The translations under genes were made by a program, and so were the position numbers. The notes beneath the pieces were generated by a model. The model was not told the origin of the DNA. It searched no databases and worked only from the letters and a program-made list of their open reading frames with translations. A stretch of 64,000 bases of DNA from NCBI RefSeq assembly GCF_900313025.1, contig NZ_OMPQ01000011.1, positions 124,001-188,000 of the forward strand. Reading direction: 5' to 3'. Shown here in pieces: positions 53,378-61,601 of the stretch (the first letter of the stretch is position 1; the number at the start of each line of letters is the position of its first letter). The stretch is from Pseudophaeobacter sp. EL27 (GTDB lineage: Bacteria; Pseudomonadota; Alphaproteobacteria; Rhodobacterales; Rhodobacteraceae).

Positions 53378-53633
53378 TCTCTCGTTCTGGAGCAATCAGG
53401 CTGCTGATTTCAAAATGATCTTTGATGACCTGCCAAAACCCGCCACAAAACATGGGGGTCCCTGCGCAGGTCACAATTTTGGAATGAGTGGATGAAGACA
53501 CCATGGCGTCTTTTGCAGTGGTCACAAGATCACTGGAGATCACCATAGCCAGCAGCCCAAAGACAGCATGGATCAACCGATGGTGCATAGACCGCGACAT
53601 GCGCCGGTCCGGAATTCTGATAGCTAACGGCAT
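53364..53633 (-). CDS. Possible small ORF upstream of flhA (doubtful)
   Basis: An 89-codon frame from ATG 53633 with a weak AGGCAG box, overlapping the flhA start by 14 bases. It contains a hydrophobic segment (LIHAVFGLLAMVIS) and two late Cys. It resembles nothing I know and fills what is otherwise the flhA promoter region. It may be a leader peptide or chance frame. Confidence 0.2.
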   Translation of the reverse strand: MPLAIRIPDRRMSRSMHHRLIHAVFGLLAMVISSDLVTTAKDAMVSSSTHSKIVTCAGTPMFCGGFWQVIKDHFEISSLIAPERENACA

Positions 53634-53779
53634 TCTGCCTGTCCAATCGCGGATTCATCTAAAATCCAAGGTAGTTTCAGACAGTTGACAAAGTGTTAGC
53701 ACGAACAGCGAAAGGCCGCCCTAACAGGCGGCCCTCGTGCTAATTCTTCAAAACTAATCGGGGGCTAGCGATACGCCAT
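53634..53779. other. Promoter/terminator region between the 854-aa gene and flhA
   Basis: Together with 53378-53633 this forms a 400-bp stretch without a certain gene. It holds the composite terminator at 53696-53743 and, further left, whatever promoter drives flhA. No TTAA-N7-TTAA site is seen. Confidence 0.5.
53696..53743 (-). terminator. Composite two-stem terminator
   Basis: The inner stem GGCCGCC with GGCGGCC (53714-53720, 53727-53733) is nested in an outer 9-bp stem TTAGCACGA with TCGTGCTAA (53696-53704, 53735-53743). On the minus strand the inner stem is followed by TTT. It ends the fliL-motA-854 aa operon. Confidence 0.75.
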
Positions 53780-56344
53780 TTAGTCCGCCGCCGGGTCGTT
53801 TGCACTGTCGACCCTGTTCAACAGGTCCAGAATATTATCCCGGGTTCCAACACTGCTCTCGACCAGAGCACGCGCATGGGCCAATGGTGTAAGACCCTCG
53901 GGATCCTGGCTGGTCTTTGATATCTGGCTGGTCACGGTGGCAACCTGGCCAAAGGGCGCGTCTTCGGCTGGTGTCATGGTCTCGATCGCCTCCATGTCCT
54001 GCGAGTGCCAGAAACCGCGCGCTGCGGCGTTCACGTCTTCTTCTTCCAGCATATACTCGCCAGAGCGCGCATATTCACCGTTGCGCCACAGGGCTTCGGC
54101 CCGCATTCGATTGGCTTCGGAACCTTCCAGCCCCATCAGTTCCACCAGGGCGTTATGGGGCTTGCCCATCGCCAGCGCGGTTTCGGCCATCATCAAACGG
54201 CGATCTTTGTTTTCCGGCTCCAGGGCCAGCTTTTGCAGCAAGGACTGCGCCTGCTCGGCAAAACCCAGATCCAATAGGCGACGCGCCATCAACTCAGCCA
54301 CAGGAGCGGCTTCGGCGGCGGTGGATTGACCGGCAAACACCAGACCATACTGCAGGAAGGTGACATCATCAGAGCGTTCCGTCAGCAGGGTCATCAGCGG
54401 GTCAATCACATCGGCCCGTGCGGCTGGGCCGTCACGCCGGGTAACCTGCGTCAGCTCATCAAAGGCCTGCGCAAACTGTCCAGTCAACGCCAGAGACACT
54501 ACCCCTGCCTGGCGCAAAGCCCCCCCAAACTTGGTATCGCGGCTCTCCAATTCATATGAGGCGATCAGCTCTGGCACATCCGGCGACAGGGCCTTGCGTT
54601 CATCATAGCTAAGCGCAACAAGATCAATCAGGGCCGTTGGCGCGCTTTCGGTACGCTCGGCAACCTCCTCGATCAGCTTCTCTGCAACCTCTTCGGTATC
54701 GCCTTCCAGCTCTGCAATTGCGGCTTCGGCAAGGTTGAGTTCCGGCACAAACTCCATTCCGGTCCGGCCGACAGAGCGCAAGACGGCCTCGGCAATATGC
54801 AGATCGCCAGATTCGGCGAACATCGAACTCAGCCGGGGACCAAAATTCACCCGCAGATGCACTGGCAAAGTGGCAAAGGCCTGTTGAATTGCATCGGTAT
54901 TGGCGGTTTTGCGAATGTTCCCATCCGCTAGAACCGACCACAGTGCCGTATGCCCATTACAGCCCTGCTGCCCGGAAAACGGGTGGTTGATTCCAATCTC
55001 TTTGCCATCCATCAAATCCGCCATCGCCAAAAGCGTTGCCTGTTGCTCGGCGTCAACCCGCTCTGCCGGAAGCATGCCAAGCATGCCACGTGCCTCAGCG
55101 CCAAAGCCAAAATACAGATAGAGCTTGGCAAGCGCACGCACACTGGCGGGGTTGATATCATCAAACTCTCGCACCAGCGCACCGCGCAATGGGCCTAGCT
55201 GATCAGCAAAAGAACTGTCGTTGCCCCAGGTGTGAATGGCAAGCTTACGATCCGGCAGGCAATGGTCATCGATATTGGAACCCGTGGGCGCCCGCGCGAT
55301 CAGCCCTGTTTCGCGGTCAATCGCCGAGGTGACCGAGATATTATCCAGCGCGTTCAAAGGCCGATCTGACCTCCCCAGCAACTCCAGTGGCCGATTGCCA
55401 TCCACGTCACGCTCTGACTGTGCCACATCCAGCAGCCCCTGGTTGGCGGCCCGGCCAATCTGTTGCAACAGGCGATGCTCAGAAGCATTCACTGTCGCGG
55501 CCCGCGCTGTTTCGTCCATATTCAGGAGCAAATTCATCTCGGGCAGTTCATGCGACTCTTCTGCCGGTTCCTGCGCCGCGATCTCCTCCTCTGCTGCCAT
55601 TTCGGTGCTGGCAGAAGATGGTGTTTGGTTCAGGCCCAGTTCAGCATCCAGCCCAGCGGCCAAAACCGCCGCACCGCGTGACCCTACGGGCTCGGGTTCT
55701 TTCAGGCGTGCAGATTCGGCTGCCAGTTCCTGGCTGGTTTTGACAGAGTCCGGGTCAGCTTCAGGCTGTTGCCTGGTGACATGCCCCCCCTGATCAGCAC
55801 TGATCGCTGATTTCAGGTTCAACGCCAAACGGGCATCTGCAATGGCCCCCTGAGACAGATTAAAGCGGTATCCCGGTGTTGCCCGGGTCATCGCGGGCTC
55901 TGAGACCGCAGGTTCTACTGGTGCGCCAAGCGTCAGGGCGCCAAAATTGCCCTGTGTCGGATTGGAGGGGACCGTGGCACCGCGACCATCAGAAATATCG
56001 ACAACCAGATAGCCGTCGCTTTGCAGGTAAGACTGGATTTCACAATCGCAGCCCAGCTGCATACGCAGGGGTTGTCCGGGGCCGCTTTGGGTCAGGCCCT
56101 GCAAGCGGTCGCGGGGGATCAGGTCCCAGACCCGCGAGGTGTCAAATACAGCGGTAGACGAATTAATTTTTAGGCTTGCGGTACGCCCAGATTGACTGAG
56201 CGCCCATTGAGCCCCATCAGGCAGGCGCATGACCAGGCGCGAGAAGCCATCGTGCTCGCCCGAGCGGGCGGTGATGATCTCGGCCTGGGCAGAGGAGCCC
56301 GCCGCCAACGTTGTGGCGGCTATCGCAAATGCGCGCCAAATCAT
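53780..56344 (-). CDS. Large secreted protein of the motor operon (854 aa), unknown
   Basis: A signal peptide (1-21, ends AQA-E) is followed by a beta-rich AMIN-like N-terminal domain (about 25-120: FSRLVMRLPDGAQWALSQSG, LVVDISDG), an Ala/Glu-rich linker (about 130-330), then a long helical TPR-like region (about 370-820). Cys98, Cys100 and later Cys may form disulfides. It overlaps motA by 4 bases (ATGA) and follows motE-like, motA. In Sinorhizobium, MotE assists periplasmic MotC; this protein could be the functional counterpart, but I see no clear MotC similarity. Periplasmic location inferred. Confidence 0.75.
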   Translation of the reverse strand: MIWRAFAIAATTLAAGSSAQAEIITARSGEHDGFSRLVMRLPDGAQWALSQSGRTASLKINSSTAVFDTSRVWDLIPRDRLQGLTQSGPGQPLRMQLGCDCEIQSYLQSDGYLVVDISDGRGATVPSNPTQGNFGALTLGAPVEPAVSEPAMTRATPGYRFNLSQGAIADARLALNLKSAISADQGGHVTRQQPEADPDSVKTSQELAAESARLKEPEPVGSRGAAVLAAGLDAELGLNQTPSSASTEMAAEEEIAAQEPAEESHELPEMNLLLNMDETARAATVNASEHRLLQQIGRAANQGLLDVAQSERDVDGNRPLELLGRSDRPLNALDNISVTSAIDRETGLIARAPTGSNIDDHCLPDRKLAIHTWGNDSSFADQLGPLRGALVREFDDINPASVRALAKLYLYFGFGAEARGMLGMLPAERVDAEQQATLLAMADLMDGKEIGINHPFSGQQGCNGHTALWSVLADGNIRKTANTDAIQQAFATLPVHLRVNFGPRLSSMFAESGDLHIAEAVLRSVGRTGMEFVPELNLAEAAIAELEGDTEEVAEKLIEEVAERTESAPTALIDLVALSYDERKALSPDVPELIASYELESRDTKFGGALRQAGVVSLALTGQFAQAFDELTQVTRRDGPAARADVIDPLMTLLTERSDDVTFLQYGLVFAGQSTAAEAAPVAELMARRLLDLGFAEQAQSLLQKLALEPENKDRRLMMAETALAMGKPHNALVELMGLEGSEANRMRAEALWRNGEYARSGEYMLEEEDVNAAARGFWHSQDMEAIETMTPAEDAPFGQVATVTSQISKTSQDPEGLTPLAHARALVESSVGTRDNILDLLNRVDSANDPAAD

Positions 56345-57210
56345 GCTGCGTCCTGTTTTACCGATCTAAGGGCTTCTTCCAGTTCAGAGAAACCGGGGCG
56401 AATATGCGAAGGTGTGTTCTGGCGACCAACTTCGATGCAGATGGCGGCCGCATGGTTGTGAAGGTTCGCAACCAACACTTCGCGGATCAATTTGTAAAAG
56501 TGAGAATCTTCCTCGGTGATGGTTTTCACCTTGTCGGCAAAGGGACCAACCAAGCCATAGGCGAGGAAAACGCCAAGGAATGTCCCAACAAGCGCGCCAC
56601 CAATCATCTTACCCAGAACCTCTGGTGGCTGATCAATCGAGGCCATGGTTTTGATAACACCCAAAACCGCCGCAACAATCCCCAGCGCCGGAAGGCCATC
56701 TGCCATGGTCTGCAGAGCGTGGCTGGAGTGCAGAGCGTGGTGATGATTCGCCTCCATGCGCTTTTCCAGAACCTCTTCGACCTGATGCGGATCATCATAG
56801 TTCATCGAGGCCGAGCGCATGGTATCACAGATCAGGTTCACCGCTTCGCTATCCGCCAGGATCTTGGGGTATTTGTTGAACACAGAGGAGTTCTCCGGGT
56901 CCTCGATGTGCTGTTCCACCTCGACCGGGTTGGCCCGCGCAATTCGGATCAGCGAGAACAAAAGGCACAAAAGATCCCGGTAATCATCGGACTTCCATTT
57001 GGCGCCTTTGAAAACTTTCCCAAGGTCTTTGAGCGTATGTTTGATACCGCCCATGTCGTTGCTGATCAGGAAGGCACCAACCGCGGCACCACCAATCATC
57101 ATCATCTCAAAGGGAAGCGATTTAAGGATAATCCCCATTTTGCCGCCGGCCAGTAGATACCCACCGAATACCATGACAAAAATTACCAGGATGCCTGCTA
57201 TTCCGACCAT
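56341..57210 (-). CDS. motA: Flagellar stator protein MotA
   Basis: A 289-aa four-helix stator subunit of the long E. coli/Sinorhizobium class. The cytoplasmic loop carries ARANPVEVEQHIEDPENS, matching the charged Arg90/Glu98 region that contacts FliG, and helix 3/4 contain the conserved Pro positions (GLPALGIVAAVLGVIKTM). MotB is normally next to motA but is absent here. Confidence 0.95.
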   Translation of the reverse strand: MVGIAGILVIFVMVFGGYLLAGGKMGIILKSLPFEMMMIGGAAVGAFLISNDMGGIKHTLKDLGKVFKGAKWKSDDYRDLLCLLFSLIRIARANPVEVEQHIEDPENSSVFNKYPKILADSEAVNLICDTMRSASMNYDDPHQVEEVLEKRMEANHHHALHSSHALQTMADGLPALGIVAAVLGVIKTMASIDQPPEVLGKMIGGALVGTFLGVFLAYGLVGPFADKVKTITEEDSHFYKLIREVLVANLHNHAAAICIEVGRQNTPSHIRPGFSELEEALRSVKQDAA

Positions 57211-57286
57211 AGGGTCACTCCAAATTCCGTTGCTTTATCTAAACTTAGGCGAGTCGGATTAAGAAAGCCTGAGCGCGGATCCCAAG

Positions 57287-57916
57287 TTATTCCTTGGGAA
57301 CTCCGCTGTTACGGCCCGCCATGACAACACTGATTGTATAGGCCGCTTCCGGGCTCAGACCGGCCATAATGCCAGCCGCCGCTTCAGGCCGCATACGCGC
57401 CAGGAAACCGGCTGCAAAATTGGGGTCCATTTCTTCAAACAGCGCCGCCGATTCTTTTGGCTTCATCTGTTCATAAACCGTGGTCAGACGACCAACATCC
57501 GCCTCTGTCGCCCCATCAGCCAAGGCCAATGTTGTGCGCAGCTCTTCCTCTGCCAGCTGCAAGGCCGCCAGTTTGCGATCAATTGCCTCGTCAGCAATTT
57601 CCAGAGCCTTCATACGGTCTTCGATTTCTGCTTCACGAACTTCCAGAACAGCTTCGCGCTCCTGGAAAGCCGCCAGCATCGCCTGCAACTCAGCAGAAGA
57701 GGGCATGCCGACATTCTGCAATGTGCCGCCGTGGTTGGGATCTTCCTGCTTACCGTTTTGCAGGTTGGAAACTTCCCGCGCAATCGCAGGTCCGGCCTCC
57801 ATGCCCAGACGCACCAGCGCCGAACCGATCAAGAGTAGAGACAACATGAACAAGGCCCGGCTACGGCTGCGTCCTGGCTGCTTTTGCTTCTTTTCCTTGG
57901 GTTTTTTCGCAGTCAT
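57287..57916 (-). CDS. MotE-like protein (MgtE N-domain-like)
   Basis: 209 aa from ATG 57916 (TGATG with the upstream gene; GTG 57919 possible). It has a basic N-terminus, one membrane helix (about 22-42), a coiled coil (about 80-140, REAEIEDRMKALEIADEAID) and a C-terminal MgtE-N-like fold (YEQMKPKESAALFEEMDPNF, LARMRPEAAAGIMAGLSPE). This is the layout of MotE of Sinorhizobium, a periplasmic chaperone for MotC. It lies 76 bp before motA. Confidence 0.8.
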   Translation of the reverse strand: MTAKKPKEKKQKQPGRSRSRALFMLSLLLIGSALVRLGMEAGPAIAREVSNLQNGKQEDPNHGGTLQNVGMPSSAELQAMLAAFQEREAVLEVREAEIEDRMKALEIADEAIDRKLAALQLAEEELRTTLALADGATEADVGRLTTVYEQMKPKESAALFEEMDPNFAAGFLARMRPEAAAGIMAGLSPEAAYTISVVMAGRNSGVPKE

Positions 57917-58374
57917 CACGCCACCCGATTCTTGTCGCGGTTATGGCGCACAAACATTACACCAGCCGATTTATTTGGATCTTCGGCCTGAACCGGCGCT
58001 TCTGGGGCTGCTTCGGTCTCATAGGCGACAGCCAGAGCATCATTTTCTTCCGCCTGCGCGGCAACTGGCCGTTGTGGCTGCGGTGCAGCCTCGGGCATGT
58101 CATGCATCGAGGCCATCATCAGCTCCAACCGCTGCGCCACCGATTCGGCCCGCCCGGTCAGCTGGTCCAGCGCCTGGCTGGAGCCCTCGGTGATTTGCCG
58201 GGCAGAGGCAAAAGATTTGTTCAAGTCATCTACTTGCGAGGAAAGCACGGCAACGGCACCGCCGACGCCCTTTTCCAGGTCATTGAACCGTTTCAACCGG
58301 CGCGAAAGCACCAGGCAATAAAATCCGGCCCCAAGGGCCCCCGCCGCAAGCAGGATATCAGCAATAAGGTCCAT
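57916..58374 (-). CDS. Membrane-anchored coiled-coil protein of the motor operon, unknown
   Basis: 152 aa: one N-terminal membrane helix (residues 3-22), a coiled coil (about 28-90, VAVLSSQVDDLNKSFASARQ), an Ala/Pro/Glu-rich linker and a basic tail (FVRHNRDKNRVA). It lies between fliL and the motE-like gene, touching both, and is recognised only by context. A structural or regulatory role at the basal body is possible. Confidence 0.65.
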   Translation of the reverse strand: MDLIADILLAAGALGAGFYCLVLSRRLKRFNDLEKGVGGAVAVLSSQVDDLNKSFASARQITEGSSQALDQLTGRAESVAQRLELMMASMHDMPEAAPQPQRPVAAQAEENDALAVAYETEAAPEAPVQAEDPNKSAGVMFVRHNRDKNRVA

Positions 58375-58383
58375 CCCGTTCTC

Positions 58384-58908
58384 CTAGTTCAGTACGAATT
58401 CCATAATCAGCAAATCACGCACACGCCCCTGTCCGGTGGCTATGTTGATTCGCCGCAGCATCTGCGCGCGCAGTTTTGGCAGCGCCATCGGATCAGACAG
58501 ATCCTCAAGCTCCAAAGCGCGAAGATAGCTATTCAGTACATCGACTACACGGGGGAGGACTTTTTCGACCTCGGCCTGGTGGATCAGGTCCACCTCTAAT
58601 TGTGCGCTGAACCGTAGGTGTTTGATGCCGCTGGCTTTGCGCAGCGTAATCACAATCGGTTCCATCTCGATGAAGGCGAGCTTGGCGATATCTTCCGCCG
58701 TCTCACCACTATCTACGCCTTCTGGCGCTTCTACAGCCGCATGAGTCTCTTCGGACTCTGCGGATTGACCAAAGGGAAGTAGCCCTGACGAAACTGCAAA
58801 AAATCCGCCACCGCCGCCTGCAACTGCAAGGACGACCCCAATGATGAGGGGCAGTTTGCTTTTTTTACCCGGTGCGTCTTCTTCCGCATTCACTACAGCG
58901 TCTGTCAT
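58384..58908 (-). CDS. fliL: Flagellar basal body-associated protein FliL
   Basis: 174 aa from ATG 58908 (AGGGA five bases upstream; ATG 58941 has poor spacing). One membrane helix (about 20-42), acidic linker, then the periplasmic FliL domain (FIEMEPIVITLRKASGIKHL, FSAQLEVDL, LMALPKLRAQMLRRIN-like, IMEFVLN end). FliL supports stator function. First gene of the fliL-motA operon and divergent from fliF. Confidence 0.92.
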   Translation of the reverse strand: MTDAVVNAEEDAPGKKSKLPLIIGVVLAVAGGGGGFFAVSSGLLPFGQSAESEETHAAVEAPEGVDSGETAEDIAKLAFIEMEPIVITLRKASGIKHLRFSAQLEVDLIHQAEVEKVLPRVVDVLNSYLRALELEDLSDPMALPKLRAQMLRRINIATGQGRVRDLLIMEFVLN

Positions 58909-58954
58909 GGCTTTCCCTAAAACGTCGTGCAAAGCCTTCATAACCCCTGAGGAA

Positions 58955-58969
58955 CTAACCGAATGTTAA
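58955..58969. promoter_or_regulatory. CtrA-like box in fliL / fliF divergent promoter
   Basis: CTAA-CCGAATG-TTAA differs from TTAA-N7-TTAA at one base. It is 47 bp before fliL and 59 bp before fliF, able to serve both. Confidence 0.45.
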
Positions 58970-59027
58970 GGCCCCTCCGTCAAAAAGGGATCACGCCGGA
59001 CAGAATGCCGGTGCGACGGAGGTTAAA

Positions 59028-60710
59028 TTGCAGCAGATCAAGAATGTCTGGACCGAGTTAGATGCACGCAAGCGGCTGGTTGTGGTTGGCGCCACAGTAG
59101 CGGTGATTGCGAGTGTGCTTGCGATGTCCCATGTGGCGAGCAAGCCAACGATGAAATTACTCTATGCTGGGCTCGAAAGTGGCTCTGCTGGGGATGTTGT
59201 ACGGTCGCTGGAACAGACCGGCACACAATACGAAGTCCGCGGTGGCTCTATATATGTCCCGGCTGAGCGCCGCGATGAGCTGCGCATGACGCTGGCCAGC
59301 GAAGGCCTGCCTGCAAATGGCGGTCGTGGCTATGAACTCCTCGATTCGCTGACCGGGTTTGGCACAACATCGCAGATGTTTGATGCCGCCTACTGGCGCG
59401 CCAAAGAAGGAGAGCTGGCCCGTACTATCGTTGGCAGCCCCCATATCAGCCAGGCCCGCGTTCATATTGCCAATACTGGCGCCAATCCCTTTCAACGCAC
59501 CGTGGATCCAACAGCCTCCGTATCCGTCGTGCCTCTGGGATCGCCGATCACCCCACCCCAGGCCAATGCGATTCGCTTCCTGGTTGCTTCTGCCGTCACA
59601 GGCCTTGCAGTTGATAATGTTGCGGTGATCGATGCCAATGGTGCTCTGATCGGATCTCCAGAAGCTGCGGCTGCTGCCGGCGCTGGAACAGATGATCGCT
59701 CTCAGTCGATTCGCGAACGGGTCATGCGCTTGGTCGAAGCTCGCGTGGGTCATGGCAATGCCGTGGTCGAAGTGAGCGTCGATACCGTCACCGACACCGA
59801 ATCGATCCGCGAAAAGCTGGTTGATCCTTCTAGCCGGGTTGCCATCAGTACAGATGTCGAAGAACGCGCCGATGTGTCCAGCAATCAATCCGGTGAGGTC
59901 ACCGTGGCCTCGAATATCCCGGATGGCGATGCGGCCTCGGGTCAGGGATCAAAGAACAACGCCACCGCGACTCGCGAACGGGTGAACTATGAGATTTCCG
60001 AGACCGAAAAAGAAATCATTCGCGGCCCCGGTGCAATCAAACGACTGACGGTTGCTGTTTTGATCAATGGCCAGACAATTACCAATGACGCTGGCGAAAC
60101 CGTGTTTGAACCCCGTCCCGAAGAAGAGCTCGGCGCCCTGCGTGAACTGATCTCGGCTGCGATCGGGTTTGATGAGGGTCGAGGCGATGTCATTACCCTC
60201 AAGTCAATGGATCTCCCTACCATTGAACCGGCAGGCACCGAGGTAACCTCGTCCTTTATGGATAATATCTACTTTGATGCCATGGCGCTCATTCAGATGG
60301 CAGCACTTGCCATTGTGACGCTTGTGCTTGGTCTCTTTGTGGTTCGGCCAATTCTGGCGGGAACGAACGAAAGCATTCCTGCTCTTGGTGCTCCGGATGC
60401 GGATCCGATGAGTGGGCTGCCAGATCTTCCCGCTATGGGCACGGCCCCTGGCATGGGGGACTTCATGATGAACCCGGATCTTGGCTCCAACATCGCCCTA
60501 GATGGTGAAATCCAGGATGGCGGTGGCCAGTTCGGCGGCATGGGTGACATGGGCGGAATTGGTGACATGGGCGGCATGGGTGGCCTGCCTGCCCTCGGCG
60601 GTGGCGCCGAGAACCCGGTTGACCGTCTGCGTGAAATGATTGGCGAACGCCAAGAAGAAACTGTCCAGATCCTGCGCGGCTGGCTGGAAGAAAATGAGGA
60701 GCGGGCCTAA
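59028..60710 (+). CDS. fliF: Flagellar MS-ring protein FliF
   Basis: 560 aa from TTG 59028 with a perfect ACGGAGG six bases upstream. TM1 at about 20-37, ring-building motifs (RGYELLDSLTGFGTTSQMFD, AYWRAKEGELARTI, ARVHIANTG), TM2 at about 417-441, and a cytoplasmic tail ending VQILRGWLEENEERA, which normally binds FliG. The tail carries a Gly/Met/Asp repeat (about 500-525). fliG does not follow; a FliH-like gene does. Confidence 0.95.
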   Translation: MQQIKNVWTELDARKRLVVVGATVAVIASVLAMSHVASKPTMKLLYAGLESGSAGDVVRSLEQTGTQYEVRGGSIYVPAERRDELRMTLASEGLPANGGRGYELLDSLTGFGTTSQMFDAAYWRAKEGELARTIVGSPHISQARVHIANTGANPFQRTVDPTASVSVVPLGSPITPPQANAIRFLVASAVTGLAVDNVAVIDANGALIGSPEAAAAAGAGTDDRSQSIRERVMRLVEARVGHGNAVVEVSVDTVTDTESIREKLVDPSSRVAISTDVEERADVSSNQSGEVTVASNIPDGDAASGQGSKNNATATRERVNYEISETEKEIIRGPGAIKRLTVAVLINGQTITNDAGETVFEPRPEEELGALRELISAAIGFDEGRGDVITLKSMDLPTIEPAGTEVTSSFMDNIYFDAMALIQMAALAIVTLVLGLFVVRPILAGTNESIPALGAPDADPMSGLPDLPAMGTAPGMGDFMMNPDLGSNIALDGEIQDGGGQFGGMGDMGGIGDMGGMGGLPALGGGAENPVDRLREMIGERQEETVQILRGWLEENEERA

Positions 60711-61312
60711 TGGGCATTACTCACCTGCTAGAAGATTTTGGAACTGCAGCCATCGTCGCACCGATGTCTTTTCCTGAAGTATCAGAAGAAGAAATCGAAG
60801 AAGAACGTGCTGTCTCTTATGAAAAGGGTTACGGGGCCGGCTGGGACGATGCGGTGACCGCCAAGGGGAAAGAAACGGCTCAGCTTTCAGCCACTTTGAC
60901 GAGTTCGCTGGAGGATCTGAATTTCACCTACAAAGAGGCGCAGTCGCAGCTGATCGAATCGCTGGATCCCATGTTCAAGGTTCTGACCAGTGCAGTGCTG
61001 CCCGATACCATGGCGGCGACCTTTGGCCACCATATTGTCGATCAGATGACCGACATGGCCAAGACTCACACGGATCAGCCGATGAGCATCTTTGTCTCGC
61101 CAGGGGAAGCGCCCGCCGTGCGCTCCCTATTGCCCGATTCTTTTGCCACTCCGGTTCAGGTTCAGGAAGACGAAAACCTGGCACCGGGTCAGGCCTATCT
61201 GCGTACCGGAACTTCGGAACGCGAAATCAACAGCTCAGGGCTGGTTGAATCCATTCAGGACTCGATCGACGCCTTCACCTACCACATCAGAGAGGAAAGT
61301 CAGTATGGATGA
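60710..61312 (+). CDS. fliH: FliH-like flagellar export protein
   Basis: 200 aa. The N-terminal acidic region (SEEEIEEERAVSYEKGYGAG) is followed by helices and a C-terminal alpha/beta part (PMSIFVSPGEAPAVRSLLP, GQAYLRTGTSEREINSSGL), the layout of FliH/FlbE stators of FliI. Sequence likeness is weak, as usual for FliH. It overlaps fliF by one base and fliN by 8 bases; position between fliF and fliN supports the call. Confidence 0.75.
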   Translation: MGITHLLEDFGTAAIVAPMSFPEVSEEEIEEERAVSYEKGYGAGWDDAVTAKGKETAQLSATLTSSLEDLNFTYKEAQSQLIESLDPMFKVLTSAVLPDTMAATFGHHIVDQMTDMAKTHTDQPMSIFVSPGEAPAVRSLLPDSFATPVQVQEDENLAPGQAYLRTGTSEREINSSGLVESIQDSIDAFTYHIREESQYG

Positions 61313-61601
61313 CGCCGAGGATCTCAACATGAAGGCCACCGACGCCAGCAACCCATTTGTTTCCGTTCCCGTCGAAGTGGTTGTCTCGGTTGGCAAAGCC
61401 CGCCCACTGGTCCGCGACCTGGTCGGCCTGTGTGAAAACGCAATCCTGGCACTGGATAAGCGTGTAGAAGATCCCGTCGATCTTTATGTGGGTGACCGGT
61501 TGGTTGCCCGTGGTCAGCTGGAAGAAATGGAAGGCGATCAGGCCGGTCAACTGGCAGTACGCCTGACCGAGATCGCCGATTTGCAAAACGGTCTGGGATG
61601 A
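61305..61601 (+). CDS. fliN: Flagellar motor switch protein FliN
   Basis: 98 aa, a single SpoA/FliN domain: VPVEVVVSVGKARPLVRDLV, ILALDKRVEDPVDLYVGDRL and VARGQLEEMEGDQAGQLAVR. It is the compact C-ring subunit. ATG 61305 gives the usual short N-terminus. It overlaps fliP by 4 bases. Confidence 0.93.
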   Translation: MDDAEDLNMKATDASNPFVSVPVEVVVSVGKARPLVRDLVGLCENAILALDKRVEDPVDLYVGDRLVARGQLEEMEGDQAGQLAVRLTEIADLQNGLG

